A DNA stretch of 46,074 bases from Bacillota bacterium (lineage in GTDB: Bacteria > Bacillota > Clostridia > Lachnospirales > Lachnospiraceae): assembly GCA_023441965.1 (NCBI GenBank), contig JAEZNB010000030.1, positions 1-46,074 of the forward strand, written 5' to 3'. Positions 25,165 to 33,659 of the stretch are shown one piece after another (positions within the stretch are counted from its first letter, which is position 1; each line of letters begins with the position of its first letter). The notes beneath the pieces were generated by a model, which saw only the letters and a list, made by a program, of their open reading frames with translations, was not told the DNA's origin and searched no databases. The translations under genes were made by a program, and so were the position numbers.

Positions 25165-25790
25165 TGATTATCCTCCGTTTTAAATTTACTGGTAATATAT
25201 AATCTTTGAAGATAGAATAAGGTTGCACCGAGCATCACAAGATAATAGGCATAATAGAACAGCTTCTCCCCAAAGAAGAAATCTATTCCCACCAGCATTC
25301 CCTTTCCTGTCATAGCGATGATCCAGCCGATCAGCAGCTCATTGTTATGCCACTTATTCTCTATACAGTTCGTCATCGATACGATGCCATGGACCACGAA
25401 GAATTCTATCGCTATTTCAACAGCCACCAGAAGAAAGCTGTAGCCAGCAACCTTCAGATAAAGGTCCCTCATCTGAAGACTATACGCAAGTCTCGGGATT
25501 ACCAGGCTTAAGCAGATTGCTGCCGGTGTCAGAAGGGCTGCGATGATGAAGCGGTAATTTCTTCTCGCCAGCATAACTGATCCAAGAAAAATCAGCAGAA
25601 AACCAAAGAGATCCGGTACCACATCGACAAGCGGGCGGGACCCGATGAAATGATCAATTACCTTTCCTTGAAAAACAGTGCCCAGGTCCTCAGCCTTCAA
25701 CATCTCCGGATAGGCATCTCCCACCGGTATCTTAATATCAATCGCCAGTAATAGTATCCCCACTACAATAATCAAAAAACTCTTTTTCAT
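25161..25790 (-). CDS. Uncharacterised multi-pass membrane protein between two methionine genes
   Basis: A 209-residue protein with about six hydrophobic helices: one at the N-terminus, then segments near residues 60-75, 82-100, 115-135, 150-170 and 175-195. Between the first two is an exported-looking loop of about 40 residues. No conserved transport motif is recognised. GGAGGGGG lies 6 nt before the ATG at 25790. It starts 25 bp after the HcyMT-MTHFR gene and overlaps metH by 4 bp, so it is translationally coupled to one-carbon metabolism. A role in uptake of methionine, homocysteine or a cofactor would be a guess. Confidence 0.8.
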   Translation of the reverse strand: MKKSFLIIVVGILLLAIDIKIPVGDAYPEMLKAEDLGTVFQGKVIDHFIGSRPLVDVVPDLFGFLLIFLGSVMLARRNYRFIIAALLTPAAICLSLVIPRLAYSLQMRDLYLKVAGYSFLLVAVEIAIEFFVVHGIVSMTNCIENKWHNNELLIGWIIAMTGKGMLVGIDFFFGEKLFYYAYYLVMLGATLFYLQRLYITSKFKTEDNQ

Positions 25791-25815
25791 CAAATCCCCC
25801 TCCATTTCTTATGAA

Positions 25816-27609
25816 TTAAATCACTATTTTTGACATCAGGCTCACTCTGTTGAACGGAAGCATGAAATAATAGCCATCAGCAAAGTCTTTCGTCATCTCT
25901 ATGATTTCATTGGCAATCCGTGCTGCGGTGTTCTCCGCTTCCTCTCTGGACATATCGGGGCGATAGCGGTTCACGATCTCATCCGGTACATGGATTCCGG
26001 TCAACTCATTCTTGATAAAGTTCGCATTTCTGTAACTGACCAGCGGCATAATACCACACAGGAGCTTCGTATCCACCTGCTTTCTGATTTCTCTAAGCCT
26101 GTCAGCATCCTCCTCGGAAAAGACGGGCTGGGTCAGAAAGAAGCTCGCTCCGGCCGCAATCTTCTGTTTCATTCTGCCAACTACCTTCTCCAAAGCTCCC
26201 CTGTTATAATTTAAGGCTCCTCCGTAATAGATGGGGTCCTTTGAGAAGTGCTCCACATTCATCTCCTTCACATAATCCATCAGGCGTATGGAGTTATAGT
26301 CAAATACTCCTGTGGTTGAAACTCTGCTTTCACCTGGTACCGGATCCCCTGTAACCAACAAAAGATTCCGGATTCCATGGATATAGGCTCCGAGTATCCC
26401 GGCCCGCATGGAAATCATGTTCCGATCCCTGCAGCAGACATGGGGCATCACTCTCATACCGGTCTCTCCGGTGATTTTAGCTCCCATCAGGATGGAGTCC
26501 ACCCGGCTTCTACCCATCGGTGAATCTGCAAAGGTAATGATGTCTGCCTTCGTCGCCTTCAGGCTGTGGGCGCATTCCATGATATGATCTATATTGGCAT
26601 CATAGGGAGGGTCCAGTTCGACTGCAACTACCTTCTTCCCTTGTGCAAATAGCTCATAAAAGTCATTCCCTGCTTCCTCTGTCCTTACCCCTGCCGATTG
26701 CCCGAGCTTCACCGGTATCATATGCGCCCCTGTCAGCGGGATCTTGGCAGTCATTCTCCGGATATAGTCCGGTGTTGTTCCGCAACATCCCCCTAGCAGA
26801 TCCATCCCCAGTTCAGCGATCCTCTTCATGTTCTCCGCAAAGTATATCTCATTGTCCATAAAGATCATGCGATTCTGCATCTGTTCGGGATAACCGGCAT
26901 TCGGTGCCACATAGAGAAACATATCTGAGGGATAGGAAAGCTTCTGTAGCAGCTGCAGCATATGACCGGAGCCTACTCCGCAGTTAAAGCCACAGGCGTC
27001 AATTCCTTCCAGAGCGGCAGTCTGCTCCATCAGGCGGTGAGCGCTGATGCCTGCTTGTGAATAGCCGTTCTTATTCAAAGAGAAGCTTACCAATAGAAAC
27101 AGCTCTTTATTCTTGCTCCTGATATAAGGCAGCAATCTGCTGATATACTTCAGACTGTCAAAGGTCTCAAAGTGGATTCCATCCAGTTCTTCCTGTAGGA
27201 AGATATCACAGATTGTCTGATACTCCTCGAGAAGCTCTTCCTCACTTTTATCGGCATCAGCCGATATGGGTCCGATGTCCCCCAAAATCCAAAGCTTCTT
27301 CCTATCAGGCCCCTCCCGTCCTGCTTCAGAAGCCGCCTTCTTCGCTATCCGGCAGGCCGCTGTCACCAGCTTTTGCTGTTCCTTGACATCTATGTTCAGG
27401 GTATCTCTGCCGACAGCAAAGGTATTCGTTCTGATTAAGTCGGCTCCGGCCTGAATATATTCCTTATGTATTCTTTCAATCAGTTCGGGAGCCTCCAGGT
27501 TCGCCCGTTCGGAATAAGCACCGGGTTGATTTACCAGGCTTGCATAATAGGTCCCCATGGAACCGTCTGTAATGATTCTATGCGTTCGAAGATATTCCAG
27601 TAGCCTCAT
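25816..27609 (-). CDS. Homocysteine methyltransferase / methylenetetrahydrofolate reductase fusion
   Basis: A 597-residue bifunctional protein like YitJ of Bacillus. The N-terminal half (about 1-300) is a zinc homocysteine S-methyltransferase: TDGSMGTY, IRTNTF, zinc Cys in GFNCGVGSG and GGCCGTTPD. The C-terminal half (about 325-590) is a MetF-type flavin reductase: VVAVELDPPYD, ITFADSP, NLLLVTGDP, FFLTQPVF. It makes methyltetrahydrofolate and can methylate homocysteine. The ATG at 27609 (AAAGGA upstream) is chosen over a TTG at 27654. It heads the run with the membrane protein, metH and two glycosyltransferases. The leader is short, with no S-box. Confidence 0.93.
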   Translation of the reverse strand: MRLLEYLRTHRIITDGSMGTYYASLVNQPGAYSERANLEAPELIERIHKEYIQAGADLIRTNTFAVGRDTLNIDVKEQQKLVTAACRIAKKAASEAGREGPDRKKLWILGDIGPISADADKSEEELLEEYQTICDIFLQEELDGIHFETFDSLKYISRLLPYIRSKNKELFLLVSFSLNKNGYSQAGISAHRLMEQTAALEGIDACGFNCGVGSGHMLQLLQKLSYPSDMFLYVAPNAGYPEQMQNRMIFMDNEIYFAENMKRIAELGMDLLGGCCGTTPDYIRRMTAKIPLTGAHMIPVKLGQSAGVRTEEAGNDFYELFAQGKKVVAVELDPPYDANIDHIMECAHSLKATKADIITFADSPMGRSRVDSILMGAKITGETGMRVMPHVCCRDRNMISMRAGILGAYIHGIRNLLLVTGDPVPGESRVSTTGVFDYNSIRLMDYVKEMNVEHFSKDPIYYGGALNYNRGALEKVVGRMKQKIAAGASFFLTQPVFSEEDADRLREIRKQVDTKLLCGIMPLVSYRNANFIKNELTGIHVPDEIVNRYRPDMSREEAENTAARIANEIIEMTKDFADGYYFMLPFNRVSLMSKIVI

Positions 27610-27689
27610 CCTATGATCCTTTCCCAAAACACCGTCGCGCAGCTTGTAGTTCAAGCTCTGTTCTTAATAACTATTCAATGTGTATGCAT

Positions 27690-27718
27690 ATTATATACCA
27701 ACCCTTTTATTACCACAA
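27690..27718 (-). promoter_or_regulatory. Promoter of the methionine/one-carbon operon
   Basis: On the minus strand TTGTGG (27718-27713), 17-bp spacer, TATAAT (27695-27690). The divergent promoter of the isomerase gene lies about 70 bp away. Confidence 0.75.
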
Positions 27719-27766
27719 GCAAAATAAAGCAGCTCTGCTGATCTTTGTAAAATCTTAAATAATTCA

Positions 27767-27795
27767 TTGACTAAACAAAGTGGATGCAATATAAT
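27767..27795 (+). promoter_or_regulatory. Promoter of the fucose-isomerase-family gene
   Basis: TTGACT (27767-27772), 17-bp spacer, TATAAT (27790-27795); about 105 nt of leader before the ATG. Confidence 0.82.
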
Positions 27796-27908
27796 GAAAG
27801 CAGATCATAGTAATGCATCCCGGTGCTCCAGTCAGCTTCTGATTCAGAGGTCAAAACCGGAGCGAAACCTGTGTGCCGTAACCCATATTGATAAGGAGGA
27901 TATGAAAG

Positions 27909-29384
27909 ATGAACATGCCCGAATTAAAAATCGGTATCGTCGCTGTCAGCAGAGATTGCTTTCCCAAGCAGCTGTCAGAAAACAGAAGAAAAGCCGTTGT
28001 AAAGGCTTACGAAAAGTACGGCCAGCTTTATGAGTGCCCTACCACTGTTGAAAATGAAGTACATATGCTGGAGGCTCTGGAGGAAGTGAAGAAGGCTTCT
28101 TGTAATGCCCTGGTGGTTTACCTCGGAAACTTCGGTCCCGAGACTCCCGAGACCTTACTGGCAAAATACTTCGATGGCCCTGCCATGTATGTGGCTGCTG
28201 CTGAGGAAAGCGGTGAGGATCTGCTGGATGGCAGAGGCGACGCTTACTGCGGTATGCTGAATGCCAGCTATAACCTTAAGCTTAGAGGCATCAAGGCCTA
28301 CATTCCGGAGTACCCGGTCGGTAATGCCGAGGAGGTTGCTGACATGATCGCAGAGTTCGTTCCGATCGCCAGAACCTTAGTAGGCTTAAGCAATCTGAAG
28401 ATCATTTCCTTCGGCCCTCGTCCCCAGGACTTCCTTGCCTGCAACGCTCCCATCAAGCAGCTGTATAATCTGGGTGTTGAGATCGAAGAGAATTCTGAGC
28501 TGGATCTGTATGCTGCTTTTCATGCTCATGCCGAAGATCCCCGCATTCCTGGGATAATCGCAAGCATGGAGAAGGAGCTGGGTACCGGTAATAAGATGCC
28601 CGGAATTCTTCCGAAGCTTGCTCAATATGAGCTTACTCTTCTAGATTGGGCTGAGGCTCATAAGGGTTCCAGAAAATATATTGCTTTCGCTAACAAGTGC
28701 TGGCCCTCCTTCCAGACCCAGTTCGGTTTCGTTCCCTGCTATGTGAACAGCCGTCTCACTGCCATGGGTATTCCGGTATCCTGTGAGGTAGATATCTACG
28801 GAACCTTAAGTGAGTACATCGGAACCTGCATCAGCGAAGATGTGGTTACCTTACTGGATATTAACAATACCGTTCCTGCCGATATGTACCAGGCAGAAAT
28901 CAAGGGCAAATACAATTACACCCTAAAGGATACCTTCATGGGCTTCCATTGCGGTAACACCGCAGCCTGCAAGCTGAGTAGCTTCTCCATGAAGAATCAG
29001 AAGATTATGGCAAGAGCCTTAGAGCCGAATCAGGAGCCCAACATCACCAGAGGAACCCTGGAGGGTGATATCGTTCCCGGTAACATCACCTTCTTCCGTC
29101 TGCAGAGTACTGCAGATGCCCAGCTGAAGGCTTATATCGCAGAGGGTGAGGTCCTTCCGGTAGCTACCCGTTCCTTCGGAGGAATCGGTATCTTTGCCAT
29201 TCCGGAGATGGGTCGCTTCTACCGCCATGTTCTGGTGGAGAAGAACTATCCTCATCATGGTGCTGTGGCCTTCGGACATTTTGGCAAGTCCCTGTTCGAG
29301 GTATTTAAGTACCTTGGTGTCGAGGACATCGGCTTCAACCAGCCGAAGGGTATGCTATATAAGTCAGAGAATCCCTTCGCATAA
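27909..29384 (+). CDS. L-fucose/L-arabinose isomerase family protein
   Basis: A 491-residue cytosolic protein of the fucose isomerase fold, shorter than classical FucI (about 590). Candidate metal ligands are the Glu in CEVDIYG (near 290), the Asp in LLDINNT and the His in GFHCGN. FGHFGK near the C-terminus is also conserved-looking. Members interconvert aldoses and ketoses, but the sugar cannot be told from sequence, and no kinase, aldolase or transporter lies next to it. GGAGG is 9 nt before the ATG. The gene is rich in TCC, GGT, CTG and AAG codons, which suggests high expression, and it has a private promoter and strong terminator. Confidence 0.88.
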   Translation: MNMPELKIGIVAVSRDCFPKQLSENRRKAVVKAYEKYGQLYECPTTVENEVHMLEALEEVKKASCNALVVYLGNFGPETPETLLAKYFDGPAMYVAAAEESGEDLLDGRGDAYCGMLNASYNLKLRGIKAYIPEYPVGNAEEVADMIAEFVPIARTLVGLSNLKIISFGPRPQDFLACNAPIKQLYNLGVEIEENSELDLYAAFHAHAEDPRIPGIIASMEKELGTGNKMPGILPKLAQYELTLLDWAEAHKGSRKYIAFANKCWPSFQTQFGFVPCYVNSRLTAMGIPVSCEVDIYGTLSEYIGTCISEDVVTLLDINNTVPADMYQAEIKGKYNYTLKDTFMGFHCGNTAACKLSSFSMKNQKIMARALEPNQEPNITRGTLEGDIVPGNITFFRLQSTADAQLKAYIAEGEVLPVATRSFGGIGIFAIPEMGRFYRHVLVEKNYPHHGAVAFGHFGKSLFEVFKYLGVEDIGFNQPKGMLYKSENPFA

Positions 29385-29434
29385 AACCTGAAATCAGGGT
29401 GCTGCGCCTATTACCTAACTTCATATGACGAATA

Positions 29435-29482
29435 GAAGGATACAAAAAACTGCTGTCAAGCAGCTTTGTATCCTTCTTTTTT
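29435..29482 (+). terminator. Rho-independent terminator of the isomerase gene
   Basis: AAGGATACAAA pairs with TTTGTATCCTT around an inner CTGCT/AGCAG stem, followed by CTTTTTT. Confidence 0.92.
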
Positions 29483-29491
29483 AGCTAAAAT

Positions 29492-29683
29492 TTATCTTTC
29501 CATATTCACAAGATTTTTATCAGATACTGCCATAATCAAACTGATGAATTCCGTATAAAACACTTCTCTTCTACAGATACTTACCTTACAGTCGGATGAA
29601 CGATTTTCACCCGAGCTGTGATAAAGAGCAAAGGATAAGTTACAGGGTTCAAAACAAAATGCAACAGATGGATTTGAAGTCAA
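29492..29683 (-). CDS. Possible small Cys-containing ORF, doubtful
   Basis: A 63-codon frame starting at TTG, with cysteines in its N-terminal half and an amphipathic C-terminal end. There is no good ribosome binding site directly upstream; an AGGAGGG about 25 nt earlier would serve an ATG in another frame that stops after five codons. In-frame use would need a CTG start. I recognise no family. It is listed because the stretch between the isomerase terminator and 29726 holds no other candidate. Confidence 0.2.
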   Translation of the reverse strand: MTSNPSVAFCFEPCNLSFALYHSSGENRSSDCKVSICRREVFYTEFISLIMAVSDKNLVNMER

Positions 29684-29725
29684 ACATGACAGCTCATGGC
29701 TGCCCTCCTAAGAAGTATGTAAATG

Positions 29726-29813
29726 AGACTGTCCCGGGCGAAGTACACCACGAAATTTAAGCACATGTGGTTTTGTGAGTAAATGAGGAGGTGCACTTCA
29801 CCCGGGACAGTCT
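29726..29813. mobile_element. 88-bp MITE-like inverted-repeat element
   Basis: Terminal inverted repeats of 24 bp (29726-29749 and 29790-29813) match at 22 positions and begin AGACTGTCCCGGG. The 40-bp centre has no coding capacity. GTAAATGAG occurs at the left boundary (29719-29727) and again inside (29779-29787). No clear target duplication is visible. It could also act as a strong RNA hairpin between the isomerase and the next gene. Confidence 0.6.
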
Positions 29814-29865
29814 TGGTTACAGCTTTTGATGTAATAATTAAACTATGAAAGGTATGGTAATTCTT

Positions 29866-30039
29866 ATGGCATCATATGTAGCACCTGCTATGCAGGAAAA
29901 ATTCGAAACCCTCTCCTTCGACCTGAAAAACGCTATTCTGGAACGTAATGTCCAGATCAATACCATTCATGATCTGATTCAGGTTCTGGATGATATTGTG
30001 AAGGAGGCTGATGCGGAAGAGGCCTTAGCACGAAGATAA
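29866..30039 (+). CDS. Small helical protein of unknown function
   Basis: A 57-residue soluble peptide starting MASYVAPAMQEKF, with two predicted amphipathic helices (AMQEKFETLSFDLKNAIL; IHDLIQVLDDIVKEA) and an acidic end. Starts at 29845 or 29854 are possible; the ribosome binding site is weak (AAAGGT 13 nt before 29866). Base composition and codon use look coding. Its stop codon directly abuts that of the convergent GGDEF-EAL gene, with no bases between. It follows the MITE-like element. I do not know the family. Confidence 0.65.
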   Translation: MASYVAPAMQEKFETLSFDLKNAILERNVQINTIHDLIQVLDDIVKEADAEEALARR

Positions 30040-32091
30040 TTACCTCGCGGCCGCAGCTTCGGTTTCAAAACAACCGTGCTCTTCCAGCAGCTCCATAAGC
30101 CTATCTTCGGAAACAGGTCTGCTTAAGAGGTAGCCCTGCCCGGCTTCACAGGTATAGCACCGCAGCCGTTCCAGCTGGTCCATGGTCTCGATTCCTTCCG
30201 CAACCACGGTATAGCGCAGATCATGGGCCATTGCCAGGATATTCTTTATTAAGAGGGTATCCACCCCTTCCTCTGCTATGGACTGAATAAAGCTTCGATC
30301 CAGCTTGACGATATCAATCGGAAACTTCTTCAGATAATTCAGAGAGGAATAGCCGGTACCGAAATCATCCAGTGCTATCTTAATTCCTCTTCTCTTCAGG
30401 CTCTGCAAATGACGGATAACATCATCAACCTCTGAGATCCATGCTGTCTCGGTAATCTCTATAACGATTGTCGAGTAGTCCAGCTGATATGCATCCAGAA
30501 TAGCCTCCAGCTCTTCAAAATTTAAGCTGCTGGTCAGCGTTCTCGTAGAGAGGTTAATGGATAACACCTGCTTAGTGATTCCTTTCTTTTCCCATAGAGC
30601 CTTTTGCTCCAGAGCCTTCTTAAAAATCAGTCTCTCCAGACTGAAGATTTGACCTGTCTGTTCTGCGACAGGAATGAATTTACCCGGAGGGATCAGCCCC
30701 TCCTGTGGATGAAACCAGCGAACCAAGGCCTCCGCACCTTTGATCTCACCGGTATCCAGGTCGAATTGCGGCTGATATTCAAGGATGAAATAATCCTGGT
30801 CAATCGCCTGTTGTAAATGTTGTATCAGCCGGACATGATCAGAATTATGCTCTATGATATCCTCTTTGTATATATAGATCAGGTTCTTTCCTTCTTTTTT
30901 CGCTTCATACATGGCGATATCTGCATTTTTATATAAGGTGGAAGCATTCTCACCATGCAGCGGGTAGCTGACAACACCGATACTCATGGTAATATAGAAT
31001 TGGTTATTTTCGATGGTCCATATTTTGCTTACATTTTTGATGATACTCTCCAAACGGGGCTGAATGGTATCCAGCGTCTCACCGTTATATAAGATCGCAA
31101 ACTCATCCCCACCCAGTCTGGCAATATAATCAGGCTCCCTGACCTCATCCTTCAGACAGCCTGCCATATACTGCAGAAAGATATCTCCCACATGATGGCC
31201 CAGGGAATCGTTGATGTTCTTAAAATTATCGATATCAATATAGGCGATTACGAAGGGCTTACCCTTAGCTACATAATTATTCACTTCGCTTTCAAACATG
31301 GTCCTGTTCGGAAGTGCCGTCAGGGTATCATAATATGCCAGATAACGGATCTTCTCCTCATATTGCTTTCTCTCTTCAATATCCGTTCCGATCGATACAT
31401 AGATTAAAGTACCGTCCGGCTTTTCTGTCAGCAGCTTGCTGCTCCAAAGGATATCCACCAGTCTTCCCGTTTTATCATAGACGGGGCCCTCATAGCTGAT
31501 TGACTGCTTCTTCTTGTATATATTTTCAAAGATACGGATAGCATACTTTTCTCTTTCTTTGGGAATCAGATCACTCCAATTCAAACCGGCCTGCAGGTCT
31601 TCCTCCGTATAACCAAGCTGCTTCTTGCCGAAAGGATTAATACTTAAGAACCTGGCTTTGGAATCCCAGGTTAAGATAATGACCGGGGCTTCATAGATGA
31701 TGCTGTTGTTCAGATCCTTCTGGAAGGTCAGCTCCGACTCCAGGTGCAACAAATCGTTATGGGCCTTACTAAGCTGCTCATAAGCATGTTCCGAATTCGT
31801 ATATTCCTGATAGATTTGTCTTAACCTGCGATGAATCATCAGATAAACCAGGATGGCAGTGACCAGCACATAGAAAAAGCCTTTATAGGTCTGTAGTCTG
31901 ACATAGGTAGCCTCATCGGTGAGTAAATCCAGAACCTTATCAGATAATAAGATCCAAAGCAGACCAAAGGCGGCATAGCTTAGAGAAATATATATAGCTT
32001 CCTTGCTTCTGCTTTGGTTTGCTTGAATTTTTCTGTAGTGTTCCCGCCTGTGACTCTGCTTGCTGTTCTCGATATGTTCTCTTCTCATCAC
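30040..32091 (-). CDS. Membrane PAS-GGDEF-EAL cyclic-di-GMP enzyme
   Basis: A 683-residue membrane-anchored regulator with two N-terminal helices (about 32-52 and 70-90), a short coiled coil, a PAS domain (about 125-245), GGDEF (about 255-410) and EAL (about 425-670). GGDEF is intact (LGGDEFAIL), as are the key EAL residues: EALVRW, EITETA, DDFGTGYSSL, KLDRSFI and AEGIET. Both synthesis and breakdown of c-di-GMP are therefore possible. The start is GTG 32091 or ATG 32088; AGGG lies 9 nt before the GTG. It has its own promoter. The input sensed by PAS or the periplasm-free membrane part is unknown. Confidence 0.95.
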   Translation of the reverse strand: MMRREHIENSKQSHRREHYRKIQANQSRSKEAIYISLSYAAFGLLWILLSDKVLDLLTDEATYVRLQTYKGFFYVLVTAILVYLMIHRRLRQIYQEYTNSEHAYEQLSKAHNDLLHLESELTFQKDLNNSIIYEAPVIILTWDSKARFLSINPFGKKQLGYTEEDLQAGLNWSDLIPKEREKYAIRIFENIYKKKQSISYEGPVYDKTGRLVDILWSSKLLTEKPDGTLIYVSIGTDIEERKQYEEKIRYLAYYDTLTALPNRTMFESEVNNYVAKGKPFVIAYIDIDNFKNINDSLGHHVGDIFLQYMAGCLKDEVREPDYIARLGGDEFAILYNGETLDTIQPRLESIIKNVSKIWTIENNQFYITMSIGVVSYPLHGENASTLYKNADIAMYEAKKEGKNLIYIYKEDIIEHNSDHVRLIQHLQQAIDQDYFILEYQPQFDLDTGEIKGAEALVRWFHPQEGLIPPGKFIPVAEQTGQIFSLERLIFKKALEQKALWEKKGITKQVLSINLSTRTLTSSLNFEELEAILDAYQLDYSTIVIEITETAWISEVDDVIRHLQSLKRRGIKIALDDFGTGYSSLNYLKKFPIDIVKLDRSFIQSIAEEGVDTLLIKNILAMAHDLRYTVVAEGIETMDQLERLRCYTCEAGQGYLLSRPVSEDRLMELLEEHGCFETEAAAAR

Positions 32092-32145
32092 AAACTAATA
32101 CCCTGCTTTCGTGTAAGGATTCCAGTAAGTCCCACATATGCAAAT

Positions 32146-32174
32146 ATTATACTTTATTACCAATATCAAGTCAA
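32146..32174 (-). promoter_or_regulatory. Promoter of the GGDEF-EAL gene
   Basis: On the minus strand TTGACT (32174-32169), 17-bp spacer, TATAAT (32151-32146). Confidence 0.82.
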
Positions 32175-32200
32175 TTCTTATAAGTTTTCGTAGCTTCCTG

Positions 32201-33175
32201 TCAAAATACAATGGAACCCAAGAATTCTATCACCTGTTTCTCATAGGTTACCCGATCTACGGTATAGGATAAGCCATGACCCGCTCCCTCGATTACCAGC
32301 AGCTTTTTCGGAGCCTTGCAGCTATCAAAAAGCCGGTAGACCATCTCTGTCGGTACAAAGGTATCTCCACCTCCATGAATGAACAGCATGGGAAGCTTAT
32401 TCTTCTTCACTTGCTTTAAAGCCGAGGCATCATAAAAGCTATAGCCAGCCTTAAGCTTGGTCAGCAGACTGGTCGCCTGTAAAATCGGGAAGCTCGGGAG
32501 ATGGTACAGCCGCTTCATCTGATAGGAAAGCTCATCACGGACAGAGGTATAGCCACAATCCTCGATGATGGCCTTGACCTGCTTCGGGAGCTGTTCTCCG
32601 CTCACCATCATGACTGTCGCCCCACCCATGGAGACGCCGTGAAGTATGATCTCCGTATCCTGCCCGACAGCCTTGATGACCTGCCTGATCCAAAGCAGGT
32701 AATCCTTCCGTTCAGGCCATCCAAAGCCTATGTAATCCCCTTCACTGGCTCCATGGCCTCTGGCATCCGGCATCAGCACATGGTAGCCTAATACCTCATG
32801 ATAGAATTTCGCGAAGGTGCCCATCTCCTTGCCCTCGGAGGTATATCCATGGGCCAGGATAACGACCCTGCTTGTCGGAGCTGCTGCCGGAAGGAAATAG
32901 CCAACCAGCTTGAGACCATCCTCCGAGGTTAGTGTCCAGGTCTCATAGGGCTTGCTCTCCACCCATTCAGCTCCCTTCATCTCCTGATCGTCAGGAGCTC
33001 TGTTTGCTTCACTGAAGTTATCCTTCAGATCCTCACTATATTTTAAGAAGTCCTTCTTATTCCGGTTAATGGCGATGTCATAGAAATAAAAGCTCGCTGC
33101 AACCAATAAAACCAAGGACATAGCTAAGGCAATGACGGATATGATGATAATCAATCTGATTAGCTTCTTGTTCAT
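32201..33175 (-). CDS. Membrane-anchored alpha/beta hydrolase
   Basis: A 324-residue protein with one N-terminal membrane helix (about 7-32) and an external serine hydrolase domain of the type seen in B. subtilis YqkD-like proteins. Motifs: oxyanion AHGYTSEG, MPDARGHGAS, nucleophile elbow HGVSMGG, Asp in HGGGDTFVP and His in GAGHGLS, all in the expected order. The substrate is unknown; ester or peptide hydrolysis is likely. GGGAG lies 10 nt before the ATG. It follows the acetyltransferase remnant by 33 bp and probably shares its promoter. Confidence 0.9.
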   Translation of the reverse strand: MNKKLIRLIIIISVIALAMSLVLLVAASFYFYDIAINRNKKDFLKYSEDLKDNFSEANRAPDDQEMKGAEWVESKPYETWTLTSEDGLKLVGYFLPAAAPTSRVVILAHGYTSEGKEMGTFAKFYHEVLGYHVLMPDARGHGASEGDYIGFGWPERKDYLLWIRQVIKAVGQDTEIILHGVSMGGATVMMVSGEQLPKQVKAIIEDCGYTSVRDELSYQMKRLYHLPSFPILQATSLLTKLKAGYSFYDASALKQVKKNKLPMLFIHGGGDTFVPTEMVYRLFDSCKAPKKLLVIEGAGHGLSYTVDRVTYEKQVIEFLGSIVF

Positions 33176-33208
33176 ACTATGTAATCTCCCGAAAGAAACA
33201 TACTGTCC

Positions 33209-33373
33209 TTACTTTAGATCAAACCTCATTCTTGGGACGATTCGCCCTTCCTTTAAGAGGGATATAAAATGGACGCAATCCTCTGCGTCATAGCCCCAAT
33301 ATTCTTCCGCTTCGCAGGCGATTCTGTTTAGTTCATCTATGTCCTGTTCTTTAGCAGCTTGTATGTAATGCAT
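33209..33373 (-). pseudogene. Truncated GNAT-type acetyltransferase remnant
   Basis: Fifty-four codons from the ATG at 33373 (GGGAG 7 nt upstream). The opening (IQAAKEQDIDELNRIACEAE, then YWGYD) looks like the N-terminal strand and helix of GNAT acetyltransferases, in which about 100 more residues with the acetyl-CoA loop would follow. Here the reading frame ends in an unrelated basic tail after about 50 residues and the next gene starts 33 bp later. It has a promoter (33442-33469), so it may be transcribed and act as the first gene before the hydrolase. Assignment rests on a short match. Confidence 0.5.
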
Positions 33374-33441
33374 CGGTTTTCTCCCAATCATCTCTATATG
33401 TTTATTGTATTCATGTACTGATTTATGCTAGTTCTTTACTA

Positions 33442-33469
33442 ATTATAACACTTATCATGTTTATCTCAA
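33442..33469 (-). promoter_or_regulatory. Promoter upstream of the acetyltransferase remnant and hydrolase
   Basis: On the minus strand TTGAGA (33469-33464), 16-bp spacer, TATAAT (33447-33442). Confidence 0.72.
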
Positions 33470-33577
33470 GATTTTATTGCTAATCAATCTGTTTATGCGC
33501 TGGATAGTTTTGGTAATCGTAATCTTTTCCTATGCTCCTTACTGATTACTTTTCTTTTCCTTGCCAGAGGTTTCTAA

Positions 33578-33625
33578 TAAAAAAGAGGAACTTCGCAAGC
33601 CGTTCTATGACCTGCGAAATCCCTC
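33578..33625 (-). terminator. Rho-independent terminator of the GGGtGRT operon
   Basis: On the minus strand GAGG-(GATT)-TCGCA pairs with TGCGA-(AGTT)-CCTC and is followed by six T residues. It lies 35 bp after the stop at 33660. Confidence 0.8.
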
Positions 33626-33659
33626 AATATTCTTTAAGTAATGTATTATAACTTGTTTC

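Noticed and set aside
27610..27908. S-box (SAM) riboswitch before the methionine genes
   Set aside because: The divergent intergenic region has two promoters and only about 75 nt of leader on that side, without S-box motifs or a terminator.
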